Assembly (NCBI GenBank): GCA_030620925.1
Contig: JAUXIQ010000019.1
Coordinates: 1-12,443, forward strand
From: Nitrospinota bacterium
GTDB lineage: Bacteria > JAUXIQ01
Direction: 5' to 3'
DNA length: 12,443 bases
Part shown: piece after piece, positions 4,740 through 12,247 of the stretch
How positions within the stretch are numbered: the first letter of the stretch is position 1
How the letters are laid out: every line of letters begins with the position of its first letter
Made by a program: the position numbers and the translations under genes
The notes under the pieces: model-generated
The model's database searches: none
Told to the model about the DNA's origin: nothing
The model's input: the letters and a program-made list of their open reading frames with translations, nothing else

Positions 4740-7325
4740 AAAAAATTCCGCCGCTTTTCCAATCGCTCCACCCGCTCCGACCTGTGCGGTCTCATACGCT
4801 TTAGAGATCATTTTAGCCCCCTGTAAGTTTAGTGCCGCGTGCCCCGTCTTTATAAATAGGCGAGGCTTTCCGTTATCCGGCATCACCGGGTTATTCACTC
4901 TCCCGTTCGATAGCCCGGGGTGCCACTCATACCCGAGAACTTTTAACAACTCCCGCCTCTTGTTGATCGGTACCGCCGTGTCCTTCCGTTTGTTCTTCAG
5001 GAGCAAGTCCAGCGCCATGGAAGAAACCCACCCGCCAGCAAAACCCGGCCGGTCCTCGTCGATCGCTTCGAGTATCTCCTGCTCTATCCCGCCGAGGGAG
5101 GCACTGATAGCCGCCGCTGTCGAGGAGGTCACAGGGGCCCGGTGACAGTCCACCGCCGGGTTAAAACCCGCGGGTATAGGATAGGTGTGGAGAAACTCAG
5201 TAACGATCGCGTAGCCGTCCGCACGCAACCAGGCGTATAGGTCGGGAAAGTACGCTCCGTCCAGGCCGTCCCGTTTCAGATCTCCCGACGCCTGCTGCGC
5301 CGCATAGAACACAGCGAACCGCCTATCGTTCTGGGTTTTCCGGATTGCGTCGGCATGGTTACTGTTAAAAATGAAATTGCAACACACGTCGTGCATGGTC
5401 TGGTCTGTCTGCATAGCACGTCGGGCGAGCCTGGAGCTTGTGATCATAGGTTTGAGGATCTCCAGGACCTCGCGCCTATGCTCTGAAACATAAATATCCT
5501 CAACACCGATAAATAGTTTATTAAATAGCCAAGCGTTAAACTTCTCGCTTATCTCAGACGCTGGGGGTAGGTGTACATACTTCTCACCGAGGGCCGCAGC
5601 CACACAGCTGGTAAAAAACGTTTTTCCATTACCTTCCACCCCTTGGATCAGTGGTGCCCACTGAAACTTGACGCCCTTGTACTGGACGCAGGCCGCCATA
5701 TACGACAATAAAATCTGTTGGTCGTGTTGGTCCGGGAGGAGCTTCCCCAAGTGCCGGAGGAACGGCGTAGCGTCCCCCTTCAGCCGTTTAGTTTCAATGG
5801 GGGTGTAGGTGTTAACGGTCATTCGGCTGTTCTGTTCTATGAGCGCCCCGGGCAGCTCAGCCGGACGGAAACAGGTGGTTTCTGCTTTTGGGTATCTCAC
5901 CACCTGGGATTCGGTGAACGCCTCGAACGCCTTACGGGTCGTTTTCTCGCCACCGTCGTCCATGGCGAACACGTACCCCCCGTAGGTAGCGTTGAACTGT
6001 TCAGACTTAAGCAGGGACCCAAACGGGGTAAACACCTTGTGCTCATCCTGAATGTAAACACACCCCTTGAAAAAATCGGCCTGCTGTTGGGCTCCGAGGT
6101 ACTGGTACCCGGCTACAAATTCCGGCCCGTCCGCGTTACCGAGGGGAGACCCGGCCGAGTCAATCGGAGTGAGGGATTTTATGAGATCTGCGGCGGATTT
6201 ATCTTTGTTGTCAATCCAGAACTTAGACTCCCTGACTTTCAAGAGGAGATCGGTCCCGGTTTGGTCGTCGGTGCATTCGGTCAGCTTCTGCGCTCGGATA
6301 CCTGCCGCGAAATCTACCTGGGGCCCGGTCCCTTTAAGTTTTGGCCCACCCAGCTCCGCCGCTGTAGTCTTGACCACTGAGTAAACTGTTTTCTGGAGAG
6401 AAACCGCGTGCATGATGGTGCGGGTTAAATAGTCCTCACGGTCCCACTTGTCCCGCACCAGCGCGGACTCGTGCATGAGCCGCAGCATTCGGTCACAGTT
6501 CTTACCGGTCCAGAACGCTAAGTGCTGAGCCAAGGCGGCGTCAGCGCTGCTGCCGTCATACGCCCGGTCCCCTTGGTCGGGAGGATATGATTTAGACAGA
6601 GCGTCCTCGTCTGCTGCCCACAGTGCCGCGAAATTGCTCGAACCCGAAAAGACAGACCCGGCCGATTTAGACCCCAAAGCTTTTTGTATTAGTTCGGCGT
6701 CGTTTTCCGGTCCGGTGTACTCGGGGTCGGGCTCAGCTGTCCACTCCTGCCCTACCTGAAACTCCCGGGGGGCATAGTGTATATCGGCGAATGTTTTAAG
6801 CGGGGCGGTGCAGTCAACTGCGGCGCTCCCCATGGCCCGGTCCCCTGTAAGCGCAACAAAACGGCCCACGGTGTATAGGTCAGCATTCAGGATAGAGTTT
6901 TTGCAGGAATGGGTCGGTGCGGCGCCCACGTAGGTACCGAAGATGTGGAGACCCTTTCCGGATTGTGAAACCTCTACGGCCGCACCCGGTAGCATCCCCA
7001 TTGCGTCGAGAGCGGTCTGTACCCACCCGGAACCGTCCGGGAGGAGGCAGTCATCTATATCCACAAAGAAAAACGGGTCTCTTTCGGTAAAGAAGAAACC
7101 GACCCCATGGTCCGGTCCGAGCTGACCGGCCAGAAACGAGGCGTTCTCGAAAGAGGTACAGGCGGCCGGGTCTTGTTGCCAGTTGTCCGCCGCTTTGAAA
7201 ACTTGCATGGTCCGGTGATCGACCGGAAGCTTATCAGTTTTGGCTTCGGTGCGAGGGACGAGTTTATATAGTATAAACTGCGGGTATGCCCCTAAAGCTT
7301 GTAGGGGCGGGGGTAGAATATCCAA
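4725..7325 (-). CDS. NrS-1-like primase-polymerase fused to SF3-type helicase (DUF5906)
   Basis: An 866-aa replication protein. The N-terminal archaeo-eukaryotic primase domain (about 1-180) shows motif I F-V-D89-I-D91-D, motif II S122-G-K-G-L-H127 and a following R-F-V-A-L-T-G strand (155-161). These are the metal-binding and nucleotide-binding residues of primase-polymerases. A middle region (200-490) links to a C-terminal helicase with Walker A G562-VEGNGK568-T, Walker B-like LFIGVE609-D610, motif C F-N-S-N656 and an arginine pair NDRR (666-669). This domain order is known from the deep-sea phage NrS-1 polymerase, which starts synthesis without a primer. The start is TTG 7325, with AAGGGGG overlapping the upstream stop; the next Met is residue 40, inside the domain. 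Last gene of the minus operon, 12 nt after the HTH gene. It probably primes, unwinds and perhaps copies phage DNA; no other polymerase is visible in the window. Confidence 0.93.
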   Translation of the reverse strand: MDILPPPLQALGAYPQFILYKLVPRTEAKTDKLPVDHRTMQVFKAADNWQQDPAACTSFENASFLAGQLGPDHGVGFFFTERDPFFFVDIDDCLLPDGSGWVQTALDAMGMLPGAAVEVSQSGKGLHIFGTYVGAAPTHSCKNSILNADLYTVGRFVALTGDRAMGSAAVDCTAPLKTFADIHYAPREFQVGQEWTAEPDPEYTGPENDAELIQKALGSKSAGSVFSGSSNFAALWAADEDALSKSYPPDQGDRAYDGSSADAALAQHLAFWTGKNCDRMLRLMHESALVRDKWDREDYLTRTIMHAVSLQKTVYSVVKTTAAELGGPKLKGTGPQVDFAAGIRAQKLTECTDDQTGTDLLLKVRESKFWIDNKDKSAADLIKSLTPIDSAGSPLGNADGPEFVAGYQYLGAQQQADFFKGCVYIQDEHKVFTPFGSLLKSEQFNATYGGYVFAMDDGGEKTTRKAFEAFTESQVVRYPKAETTCFRPAELPGALIEQNSRMTVNTYTPIETKRLKGDATPFLRHLGKLLPDQHDQQILLSYMAACVQYKGVKFQWAPLIQGVEGNGKTFFTSCVAAALGEKYVHLPPASEISEKFNAWLFNKLFIGVEDIYVSEHRREVLEILKPMITSSRLARRAMQTDQTMHDVCCNFIFNSNHADAIRKTQNDRRFAVFYAAQQASGDLKRDGLDGAYFPDLYAWLRADGYAIVTEFLHTYPIPAGFNPAVDCHRAPVTSSTAAAISASLGGIEQEILEAIDEDRPGFAGGWVSSMALDLLLKNKRKDTAVPINKRRELLKVLGYEWHPGLSNGRVNNPVMPDNGKPRLFIKTGHAALNLQGAKMISKAYETAQVGAGGAIGKAAEFFGGGV

Positions 7326-7337
7326 GGTGGCGCCCCC

Positions 7338-7841
7338 TTATACCATTTCCATGATGAATTTAGAAACCTGGGCTCTTAGGCCCTTCGGGATGTCCCGTAC
7401 TGCGGGGTGTCTGCGTATGACGCCCTGAGCGATTACCTCTAACAACTCACACTCTAAAGCTCGGCGGAGTATGGCTGCCTGCAGCTCGAGCATGGAGAAA
7501 TATTTTGAGACCAGACTGCCCGACACCCCCGCCGCCACAGCCACCCCCTCCCTCGTGAGGTTTTCGTACCCTACAACTTTGGAGAGGGCCACCGCATTTC
7601 CTAAAATATGTGCCCGCCTCAGATCCGAACGGACCCGGGACTGAGCCACAAGGGGGAGCAAGTTGCAAGGGGTGTCTACCCCCAGTTCCTTAAAAAATTG
7701 TTCAAAGTTACACCCCGCTACATAGGGGAACGACCCGTCCGGGATGTTTGCCTCCCGGCAGAGTCCGGCCCGAGACAGATTTATTAGCCCATTCCGCTCG
7801 ATAAGTTCATAAGCTATGGTTTTTAGCTGGTATTTGTTCAT
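7338..7841 (-). CDS. HTH regulator, TetR-like N-terminal fold, possibly duplicated
   Basis: A 167-aa protein. Residues 80-125 (ALSKVVGYENLTREGVAVA, then AGVSGSLVSKYFSMLEL) match the TetR-type helix-turn-helix: helix, G-x-x-N-L-T-R, V-A-x-A-A-G-V-S, then x-x-Y-F. The tail AIL.RALE.....VIAQGV resembles small phage regulators of this kind. Residues 8-50 repeat the same layout more weakly (ELIERNGLINLSRAGLCRE), suggesting an internal duplication giving two DNA-binding units. The usual large TetR ligand domain is missing. It starts at ATG 7841 with AAAGGAG upstream and overlaps the methyltransferase stop (ATGA). It may control its own operon or the promoters at 1230 or 12173; target unknown. Confidence 0.83.
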   Translation of the reverse strand: MNKYQLKTIAYELIERNGLINLSRAGLCREANIPDGSFPYVAGCNFEQFFKELGVDTPCNLLPLVAQSRVRSDLRRAHILGNAVALSKVVGYENLTREGVAVAAGVSGSLVSKYFSMLELQAAILRRALECELLEVIAQGVIRRHPAVRDIPKGLRAQVSKFIMEMV

Positions 7842-9235
7842 GTGTTAAGCTCCTTTAATATTCTTTGACCTAACCAACGGACCACCGGTACCGCTTTACT
7901 GTTTCCGATAGCTTTATACCTCGGACCGTCCGGGCAATCTTTGGGGAGTTTACCCCTCCACGGAATCTGGGTATGGTTGTCGGGGAACCCCTGCAACCTT
8001 TCGTATTCTACAGGAAGAAGCCTACGGACCATTCCCGTGTTACGGCCAGATGCGTTGCTGTCCGTGTTCAAAGTGTACGCCACCTCCGAGGTTCTGAGCT
8101 CGCCGCTCCCGTTCTGCTGAAAACAAAGGGCTGGGCCAGGATCCAGCACCATATTAGTATTATTTCCCAGATTCCCGGCGTTAAGAGCGTAGGCGTGTGG
8201 GGCGGTATTTACCGAGCCGTTACCGTTCGACGAGAAACAAACCGCCGGGTTTCGGCTGCATGTTAAGGTAGGGATCGTATCTTCGTTAAAATCCATTTGG
8301 GCGGGCATCGCATTCAACTGGAACGCGATGAGAGAGGCTTCGGGGTTGCAGGTAAGTGATGGATCTCCGTCACTTACTATTTCCGCGCCGCCTTGACCAT
8401 GGGCCATGCAAAGTAAGTTCTCATGGCTGTCTTGCTCCCGGCCCCGCAAAGTCCCGGCCCCCTCTCGCCAAAACCCCGCACCGGTCATAGAGTATGGGAT
8501 CAAGTGCCCCGCCTGTCCCCGGTTATCGTCTGCGCCACACGTTCCAACGCCTGAAGCAATAAGGGCGGCAACGCTCGACCCCGTTCCTCGGCTCGGCGGA
8601 GTATCCCGGCGCACGCCTTCGGACTCAAAAAGTACTTTGCAGGGATCGAACCCTTTTCGAGCACTCGCGACAACGAACACGCGGCGGCGTCGTTGGGCCA
8701 CTCCGAAGTATTGGGCATCGAGGATCCGCCAAGCGATTGACCTTTTGGGACCAAACACAAAACCAGCGTTCGGCCATTTACCCCCTGGCGGTTGCAGCGC
8801 ACAACTTTCCCCTGCGAGCTCTCCGAGAAAACATCCGAAGGCGTTGTCTTTACTGCTGAGCACCCCCGGGACATTTTCCCAGAGGGCGACACACTCGTCC
8901 CCTGGTCGCTTGAAATCGATTTCATTCGCAATCTCCACATATTTTAGAGTAAGTTGCCCTCGGTCGTCTTCTAAACCGGCCCGTTTTCCTGCAACGCTAA
9001 ACGCCTGACAAGGAGTCCCGCCCACTAAGATCGAGGGCGGGACTACCCGACCCACCCGGATAAGCTCGGGTAAAATAGCCATATCCCCTAAATTAGGAAC
9101 TTTGGGCCAGCGGTGGGATAAAACTGCAGACGGAAACTTTTCGATCTCTGAAAACCACAGGGGTTCCATACCAAGAGGTCCCCACGCCACGGAGGCGGAT
9201 TCGACGCCGCTACAGACAGACCCGTATGTGGTCAT
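7838..9235 (-). CDS. DNA (cytosine-5) methyltransferase, Dcm/HhaI type
   Basis: A 465-aa methyltransferase that transfers a methyl group from S-adenosylmethionine to C5 of cytosine. Ordered motifs are I SVCSGVESAS (6-15), IV GGTPCQAFS with catalytic C76, VI ENVPG (120-124), VIII QRRRRVFVV (181-189), IX LPVEYERLQGFPDN (407-420) and X YKAIGNS (440-446). The domain looks complete and active. The target-recognition stretch between VIII and IX (about 190-405) is long and built of degenerate repeats, described separately. The recognition sequence cannot be read from the protein. ATG 9235 overlaps the nuclease stop (ATGA), and GGAAGGG serves as ribosome binding site. No restriction enzyme gene is adjacent; such orphan phage methyltransferases usually protect phage DNA from host restriction. 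The VRR-NUC gene next to it is a conceivable partner but more likely a recombination/repair nuclease. Confidence 0.96.
   Translation of the reverse strand: MTTYGSVCSGVESASVAWGPLGMEPLWFSEIEKFPSAVLSHRWPKVPNLGDMAILPELIRVGRVVPPSILVGGTPCQAFSVAGKRAGLEDDRGQLTLKYVEIANEIDFKRPGDECVALWENVPGVLSSKDNAFGCFLGELAGESCALQPPGGKWPNAGFVFGPKRSIAWRILDAQYFGVAQRRRRVFVVASARKGFDPCKVLFESEGVRRDTPPSRGTGSSVAALIASGVGTCGADDNRGQAGHLIPYSMTGAGFWREGAGTLRGREQDSHENLLCMAHGQGGAEIVSDGDPSLTCNPEASLIAFQLNAMPAQMDFNEDTIPTLTCSRNPAVCFSSNGNGSVNTAPHAYALNAGNLGNNTNMVLDPGPALCFQQNGSGELRTSEVAYTLNTDSNASGRNTGMVRRLLPVEYERLQGFPDNHTQIPWRGKLPKDCPDGPRYKAIGNSKAVPVVRWLGQRILKELNT
8027..8500 (-). repeat. About five degenerate ~30-residue repeats in the methyltransferase recognition region
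   Basis: Methyltransferase residues 246-403 can be cut into about five similar units beginning near 247, 276, 304, 333 and 371. Each opens with an aromatic or hydrophobic residue and, in the clearest two, CF..NG.G. Each continues through an A-x/T-L-N/T box (GTLRG, PSLTC, PTLTC, YALNA, YTLNT) and closes with a small-polar run ending in MV, LL or LI. The last two units (CFSSNGNG...TNMV and CFQQNGSG...TGMV) are the most alike. Alignment was by eye. Confidence 0.5.
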
Positions 9236-9708
9236 ATTGTCCCTTCCGAATTTGCAAAAGCCGCGTCACCCCCGAGGGAGGCTACCAGCTCTAAGAATTT
9301 TAACTGAGCCTCTTCCCGGTCGGTACCGGTATACGTCCAGTTCCCGGGCTTGACTTCCCGGCAGAGAAAGACGCCCAAGATCTGTCCGACGTGGTACGGT
9401 TCTATCTTAACCGGCCGGATCCCAATCAGGTCCGACGACTTGATAAGTCTATTCATCTGCTGGGAGTCATTCGCCAAACCGTACCGAATGAACGACCCCT
9501 CGTCCGTGTAAGCAGCCCCCACATTATTCCGCCAAATCCGCCCACCAACACGAGACACTTCCAGCCGCACCTTATTCTGTACGGCTGCTTCTGACTCCCC
9601 AGGCACGGTCGCGGCCGGGTCAGTATTCACCACCCCGAACTGCCTCTTTAAGTCCTGGACAGCCCCTGCCGGTATGTTCCATTTTATGGCCCATTCATAT
9701 AGATTCAC
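9232..9708 (-). CDS. VRR-NUC (PD-(D/E)XK) nuclease-like protein
   Basis: A 158-aa protein. After a 36-residue helical N-terminus comes the VRR-NUC core: SEAAVQNKVRLE (39-50), GGRIWRNNVGAAY (55-67), SSD93LIGI and C-R-E118-V-K120, which give the D...ExK catalytic set, then AQ135LKFLELVASLGGDAAFA (134-151), the C-terminal helix and strand with the conserved Gln. Proteins of this family cut branched or other structured DNA, or accompany phage replication. The start is GTG 9708, overlapping the previous stop as GTGA; the ORF stop overlaps the methyltransferase start as ATGA. Single domain, no helicase fused, but an SF2 helicase is encoded two genes upstream. Activity is inferred from motifs. Confidence 0.88.
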   Translation of the reverse strand: MNLYEWAIKWNIPAGAVQDLKRQFGVVNTDPAATVPGESEAAVQNKVRLEVSRVGGRIWRNNVGAAYTDEGSFIRYGLANDSQQMNRLIKSSDLIGIRPVKIEPYHVGQILGVFLCREVKPGNWTYTGTDREEAQLKFLELVASLGGDAAFANSEGTI

Positions 9709-10016
9709 GAGGCGGGCCCCCCAGCCGGAGCCGCGGGGGCCACGGTAGGGATTGAGGCCACCACCCGTTTAAGAATTAGATATCCGATCAAGTCCTTGAT
9801 GGTATCTTCCTGTTGGTATTGCCGCCCCCTCGACAGGCGGCTCAGCTTATCGTCTATGCGGATGTTTATCCCCTCTAAGGCGTTCGTACTGGAAAAAATC
9901 CAGATAGGATCAGCGGCCGCGTTTCCGTAGGACTCGTTTTTCGCTAAGAGCATTCTTTTGATTTCGTCACACTCTTTTTCGATCTTCTCTGCCATTTGTT
10001 CTGTATTTAAAGCCAT
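9705..10016 (-). CDS. Nmad1/DUF1599-like phage protein
   Basis: A 103-aa protein whose residues 5-90 match a common phage family (E-C-x-E-I-K-x-M-L-L-A-K-N-x-S-Y-G-N at 15-32, IFSS at 40-43, IRIDDKLSRLSRG at 52-64, and EDTIKDLIGYLILKR at 70-84). I believe this is DUF1599, called nucleotide modification associated domain 1. The conserved acidic residues (E15, D18, E19 and D55, D56) recall all-alpha nucleotide-hydrolysing folds, so a nucleotide-pool role is plausible but unproven. The tail (88-103) is Ala/Pro-rich and probably disordered. GGAGG is correctly placed before ATG 10016. A 36-nt gap separates it from the helicase gene, the largest gap in this operon. Confidence 0.85.
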   Translation of the reverse strand: MALNTEQMAEKIEKECDEIKRMLLAKNESYGNAAADPIWIFSSTNALEGINIRIDDKLSRLSRGRQYQQEDTIKDLIGYLILKRVVASIPTVAPAAPAGGPAS

Positions 10017-10052
10017 GCTGTACCTCCTAAAGTGTTATAGTTTCCAGAAAGC

Positions 10053-11687
10053 CTACGCTATAGTAACGGCCCTGTCAATACGCAATTTCAATTCGGTGGC
10101 GTCCCGCGCACCGAGAGCCTGGGCACTAAGAACGTCAACCCCGAACCCGAAATAGAAACGCCGGTAGCTCTCCGAGTCCGGCCGCCCGGCGGCGCGTTGG
10201 TGCCCAGCCCATAGAGCTATCGAACCTCTAAGCTCCGACTGCGCCGCCTGTTTCTGCCTGAACCTCTTCGCCGCGCTCATGGCCGCAACGTGCGCTAACC
10301 GCCCCGCCCCGCTGATAGCCAAGTACTCCGGCGGGGTCATCCCGACGTCAACCACATCCCCCCGCATTGCCGCCAGAACGGCCGGATCCAGCTCGTTGAG
10401 GTCCCCGTCCACAAACTCCGGGCCGGACCTGGCCGCCGGTCTTGCTTTGTGACCACAATAGGGGCAAGTGGAATAGATCCGCTCGTAAACGGCCGTACAA
10501 GACGGGCAGGCCTTAACGGGGATAACGTCGTCGGGCGTCCCCCTGGAGACCTTTTCCCGCCTGTCAAGGGACCACACCCGGTGCGCGTCGGGGAGGCCGT
10601 GCCGTTCAACATTCCCCACATGGTCGATAATAATAGCATACAGCTTGCCTGGTATCGGTCGGAGAGCCCGCCCGAACTGCTGAGCGTAAAGGCTGAACGA
10701 CTGAGTGGGACGCGCCATGCTGACCACCTCCACCGCTGGTACGTCCACCCCCTCCCCCAGAATATCAACGTTAACGAGCTGTAAGAGTTTCCGGTTTTTA
10801 AAGTCCCGCATGATCTGGACGCGGTCCGAGTCTTTGGTTTTGGCGTGAACCACCGCCGCCGGAACCCCCGAGGCGTTAAACTGGGCAGCTATGTTCGTTG
10901 CGGTCTCCACGTCTGAAGCGAAAGTAATACCGAGCTTATCTGGTGCAATTTTTAGATAGTGGGAAACCACGTCCCCCACGACGTGAGATTTCCGAACGGC
11001 AGTTTTAAGGGTAGGCGCGGAGTAATCACCGTTGACCCCGATCTTTACGGTTGAAAGGTCCAGGTCAGAGGGCGGGGCGAATATTCGGTAGTCTGCCAGG
11101 AACCCTCGGTTTATGAGATCCCGCATCCCAGGCCCTTCGACCATTTCCTGGAACACCCCGTCCGCATGGGCGCCTAAACCCTTACCGTCCGCCCGGCGAG
11201 GCGTAGCCGTGACGCCCAGGCCTTTAGCGTTGGGGAACATTGTGGAGGCAGAGCCCCATTTATTAGCCCGTAGAACGTGGTGCGCCTCGTCCGTAACCCA
11301 CAGTGTAACCCCTTTGCACCAAGGGGCTAATTTATCCCGCCTGGCGTTCAAGGTATCCACCCCGGCGACGGCTACCTTGGCGGAGGGGTGATAGAAAGAC
11401 TGCCCGAGTTCTTCCATTTGCATCCGGCTGACCATCTTAACCACATTGTTCGGGCCTATAATACGGTGGTAGATTCCGTGCTTAGCGAAGGATAGCGAAA
11501 TCTGGCTTACGATCTCCTGGCGGTGGGCTATGGCCACAGCTTGCCCGGCGTGTTCCGCTACGATTTCGGAAAATACCCAAGTTTTACCGCCCCCGGTGGG
11601 GAGCACCGCGAGGGTATTTTTTACCCCGCTGTCCCAGGAGCTGTACACCGCGTGTTTTAGATCTGTTTGGTATTGCCTGTTAGACAT
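10053..11687 (-). CDS. SF2 DEAH-box helicase with C-terminal zinc finger
   Basis: A 544-aa ATP-dependent helicase or translocase. RecA domain 1 has motif I P30-TGGGKT36, Ia AHRQE (54-58), II DEAH (133-136) and III TATP (160-163); domain 2 has motif V V307-DILGEGVDVP317 and VI Q336-QFGRALRP344. A zinc knuckle follows (C394-x2-C397, C408-x2-C411), then a C-terminal region (about 420-544) with no domain I can name. This architecture is standard for phage DEAD/DEAH helicases of the RAD25/SSL2-like group, which unwind replication or recombination intermediates. I start it at ATG 11687, with AGAGGTG upstream; the frame remains open 38 codons further (to 11801) but those residues are unlike a helicase N-terminus and overlap the preceding gene. 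It overlaps that gene by 8 nt. Confidence 0.95.
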   Translation of the reverse strand: MSNRQYQTDLKHAVYSSWDSGVKNTLAVLPTGGGKTWVFSEIVAEHAGQAVAIAHRQEIVSQISLSFAKHGIYHRIIGPNNVVKMVSRMQMEELGQSFYHPSAKVAVAGVDTLNARRDKLAPWCKGVTLWVTDEAHHVLRANKWGSASTMFPNAKGLGVTATPRRADGKGLGAHADGVFQEMVEGPGMRDLINRGFLADYRIFAPPSDLDLSTVKIGVNGDYSAPTLKTAVRKSHVVGDVVSHYLKIAPDKLGITFASDVETATNIAAQFNASGVPAAVVHAKTKDSDRVQIMRDFKNRKLLQLVNVDILGEGVDVPAVEVVSMARPTQSFSLYAQQFGRALRPIPGKLYAIIIDHVGNVERHGLPDAHRVWSLDRREKVSRGTPDDVIPVKACPSCTAVYERIYSTCPYCGHKARPAARSGPEFVDGDLNELDPAVLAAMRGDVVDVGMTPPEYLAISGAGRLAHVAAMSAAKRFRQKQAAQSELRGSIALWAGHQRAAGRPDSESYRRFYFGFGVDVLSAQALGARDATELKLRIDRAVTIA

Positions 11688-12144
11688 TACAGGGCACCTC
11701 TGACCCGGGTCTACCGACAGGCTCGTCGGTGACTTCGATATACACCCTGACCGCAGCCCAGAAGTGCCCCCGGTGGTCCGGTTGGTCCAGGGCCGGGGCA
11801 TTCTCGAAAGTTATAAACCCCCCGTTGACCCCGGCGTCGTCGTCGTCTGTGTCCCACATCCACCCTCCCCATCTTTTTTTCTGGACATTCTCCTCCGGTC
11901 CGCCCCCGGTTTGTTTCTCGGTCAAACCCGCCTGCCCCCTATCCCCCCGGGCCCTTTTTTCCTGTGCTGGGTCAACAGGGCGATCGTAACCGCCGCAAGT
12001 ATCTGCCAGGGGGCAGTCTTCTAATATAAAGAGGTCCCCGGTCATCTGCAAATTAAGGCTTTCCGTCGGGCCCAATGCAACCCAGGCTACGCAAGTACCA
12101 TACCGTTTACACTCCCCACAACTCTCCACGATTATCACTTTCAA
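11680..12144 (-). CDS. Cys-containing phage protein with disordered middle
   Basis: First gene of the minus operon, 154 aa. Residues 1-50 follow a small phage pattern (MKVIIVESCGECKRYG, then I-L-E-D-C-P-L-A-D) with C9, C12, C18 and C44 likely binding a metal. Residues 55-92 are charged and Gly-rich, probably disordered. An aromatic then acidic patch RWGGWMWDTDDDD (91-103) precedes a C-terminal strand-rich part (FWAAVRVYIEVTD). That C-terminal half is unusual for the short versions I know and may be a fused module. The start is TTG 12144, chosen because GGGAGG lies 7-8 nt upstream and because the family begins MK-hydrophobic; no ATG is available nearby. Function unknown. Confidence 0.82.
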   Translation of the reverse strand: MKVIIVESCGECKRYGTCVAWVALGPTESLNLQMTGDLFILEDCPLADTCGGYDRPVDPAQEKRARGDRGQAGLTEKQTGGGPEENVQKKRWGGWMWDTDDDDAGVNGGFITFENAPALDQPDHRGHFWAAVRVYIEVTDEPVGRPGSEVPCNV

Positions 12145-12172
12145 AATTTTTCCTCCCAGTTAATATTTCTTG

Positions 12173-12201
12173 TTGACAGGTTGGATAATACGGCATAGTA
12201 T
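12173..12201 (+). promoter_or_regulatory. Strong sigma70-like promoter of the 12248 gene
   Basis: Perfect TTGACA (12173-12178), 17-nt spacer, then TAGTAT (12196-12201), 5/6 to consensus. Transcription would begin near 12208, about 40 nt before ATG 12248. It shares its DNA with an oppositely directed candidate promoter and with a palindrome, so it is probably regulated. Confidence 0.72.
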
Positions 12202-12202
12202 C
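12184..12202. promoter_or_regulatory. 19-bp imperfect palindrome over both -10 boxes
   Basis: GATAATACGGCATAGTATC pairs with itself in 7 of 9 positions around a central G. It covers TAGTAT of the plus promoter and TATTAT of the minus promoter, the ideal place for a dimeric repressor acting on both. Part of the symmetry comes from the two -10 boxes themselves, so it may not be an operator. Confidence 0.38.
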
Positions 12203-12213
12203 AGAAAAAACAA
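12185..12213 (-). promoter_or_regulatory. Candidate promoter of the minus replication operon
   Basis: On the minus strand TTGTTT (12213-12208), 17 nt, TATTAT (12190-12185): a weak -35 and a 5/6 -10. It would start transcription near 12178, about 35 nt before TTG 12144. A promoter is expected here because the gene order reads as one operon and no other start site is apparent. It overlaps the plus promoter by 17 bp, so the two cannot be occupied by RNA polymerase together. Confidence 0.45.
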
Positions 12214-12247
12214 GAACAAAAACACTAACCGAATAAACGGAGGCAAC

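Noticed and set aside
5718-6380. Long plus-strand ORF opposite the primase gene
   Set aside because: Antisense to a domain-rich conserved protein, no ribosome binding site of note and no recognisable motif; a shadow of GC-rich coding sequence.
8406-9008. 200-codon plus ORF opposite the methyltransferase gene
   Set aside because: Antisense to methyltransferase motifs; Pro/Arg/Ser-rich product typical of shadow frames.
9232-9708. VRR-NUC protein as the restriction partner of the methyltransferase
   Set aside because: VRR-NUC proteins in phages usually accompany replication/recombination genes; adjacency alone does not support a restriction-modification pair.
10017-10052. Internal promoter before the Nmad1-like gene (TATAAC on the minus strand at 10039-10034)
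   Set aside because: No -35 box at 16-18 nt; the gap is simply the largest spacing within the operon.
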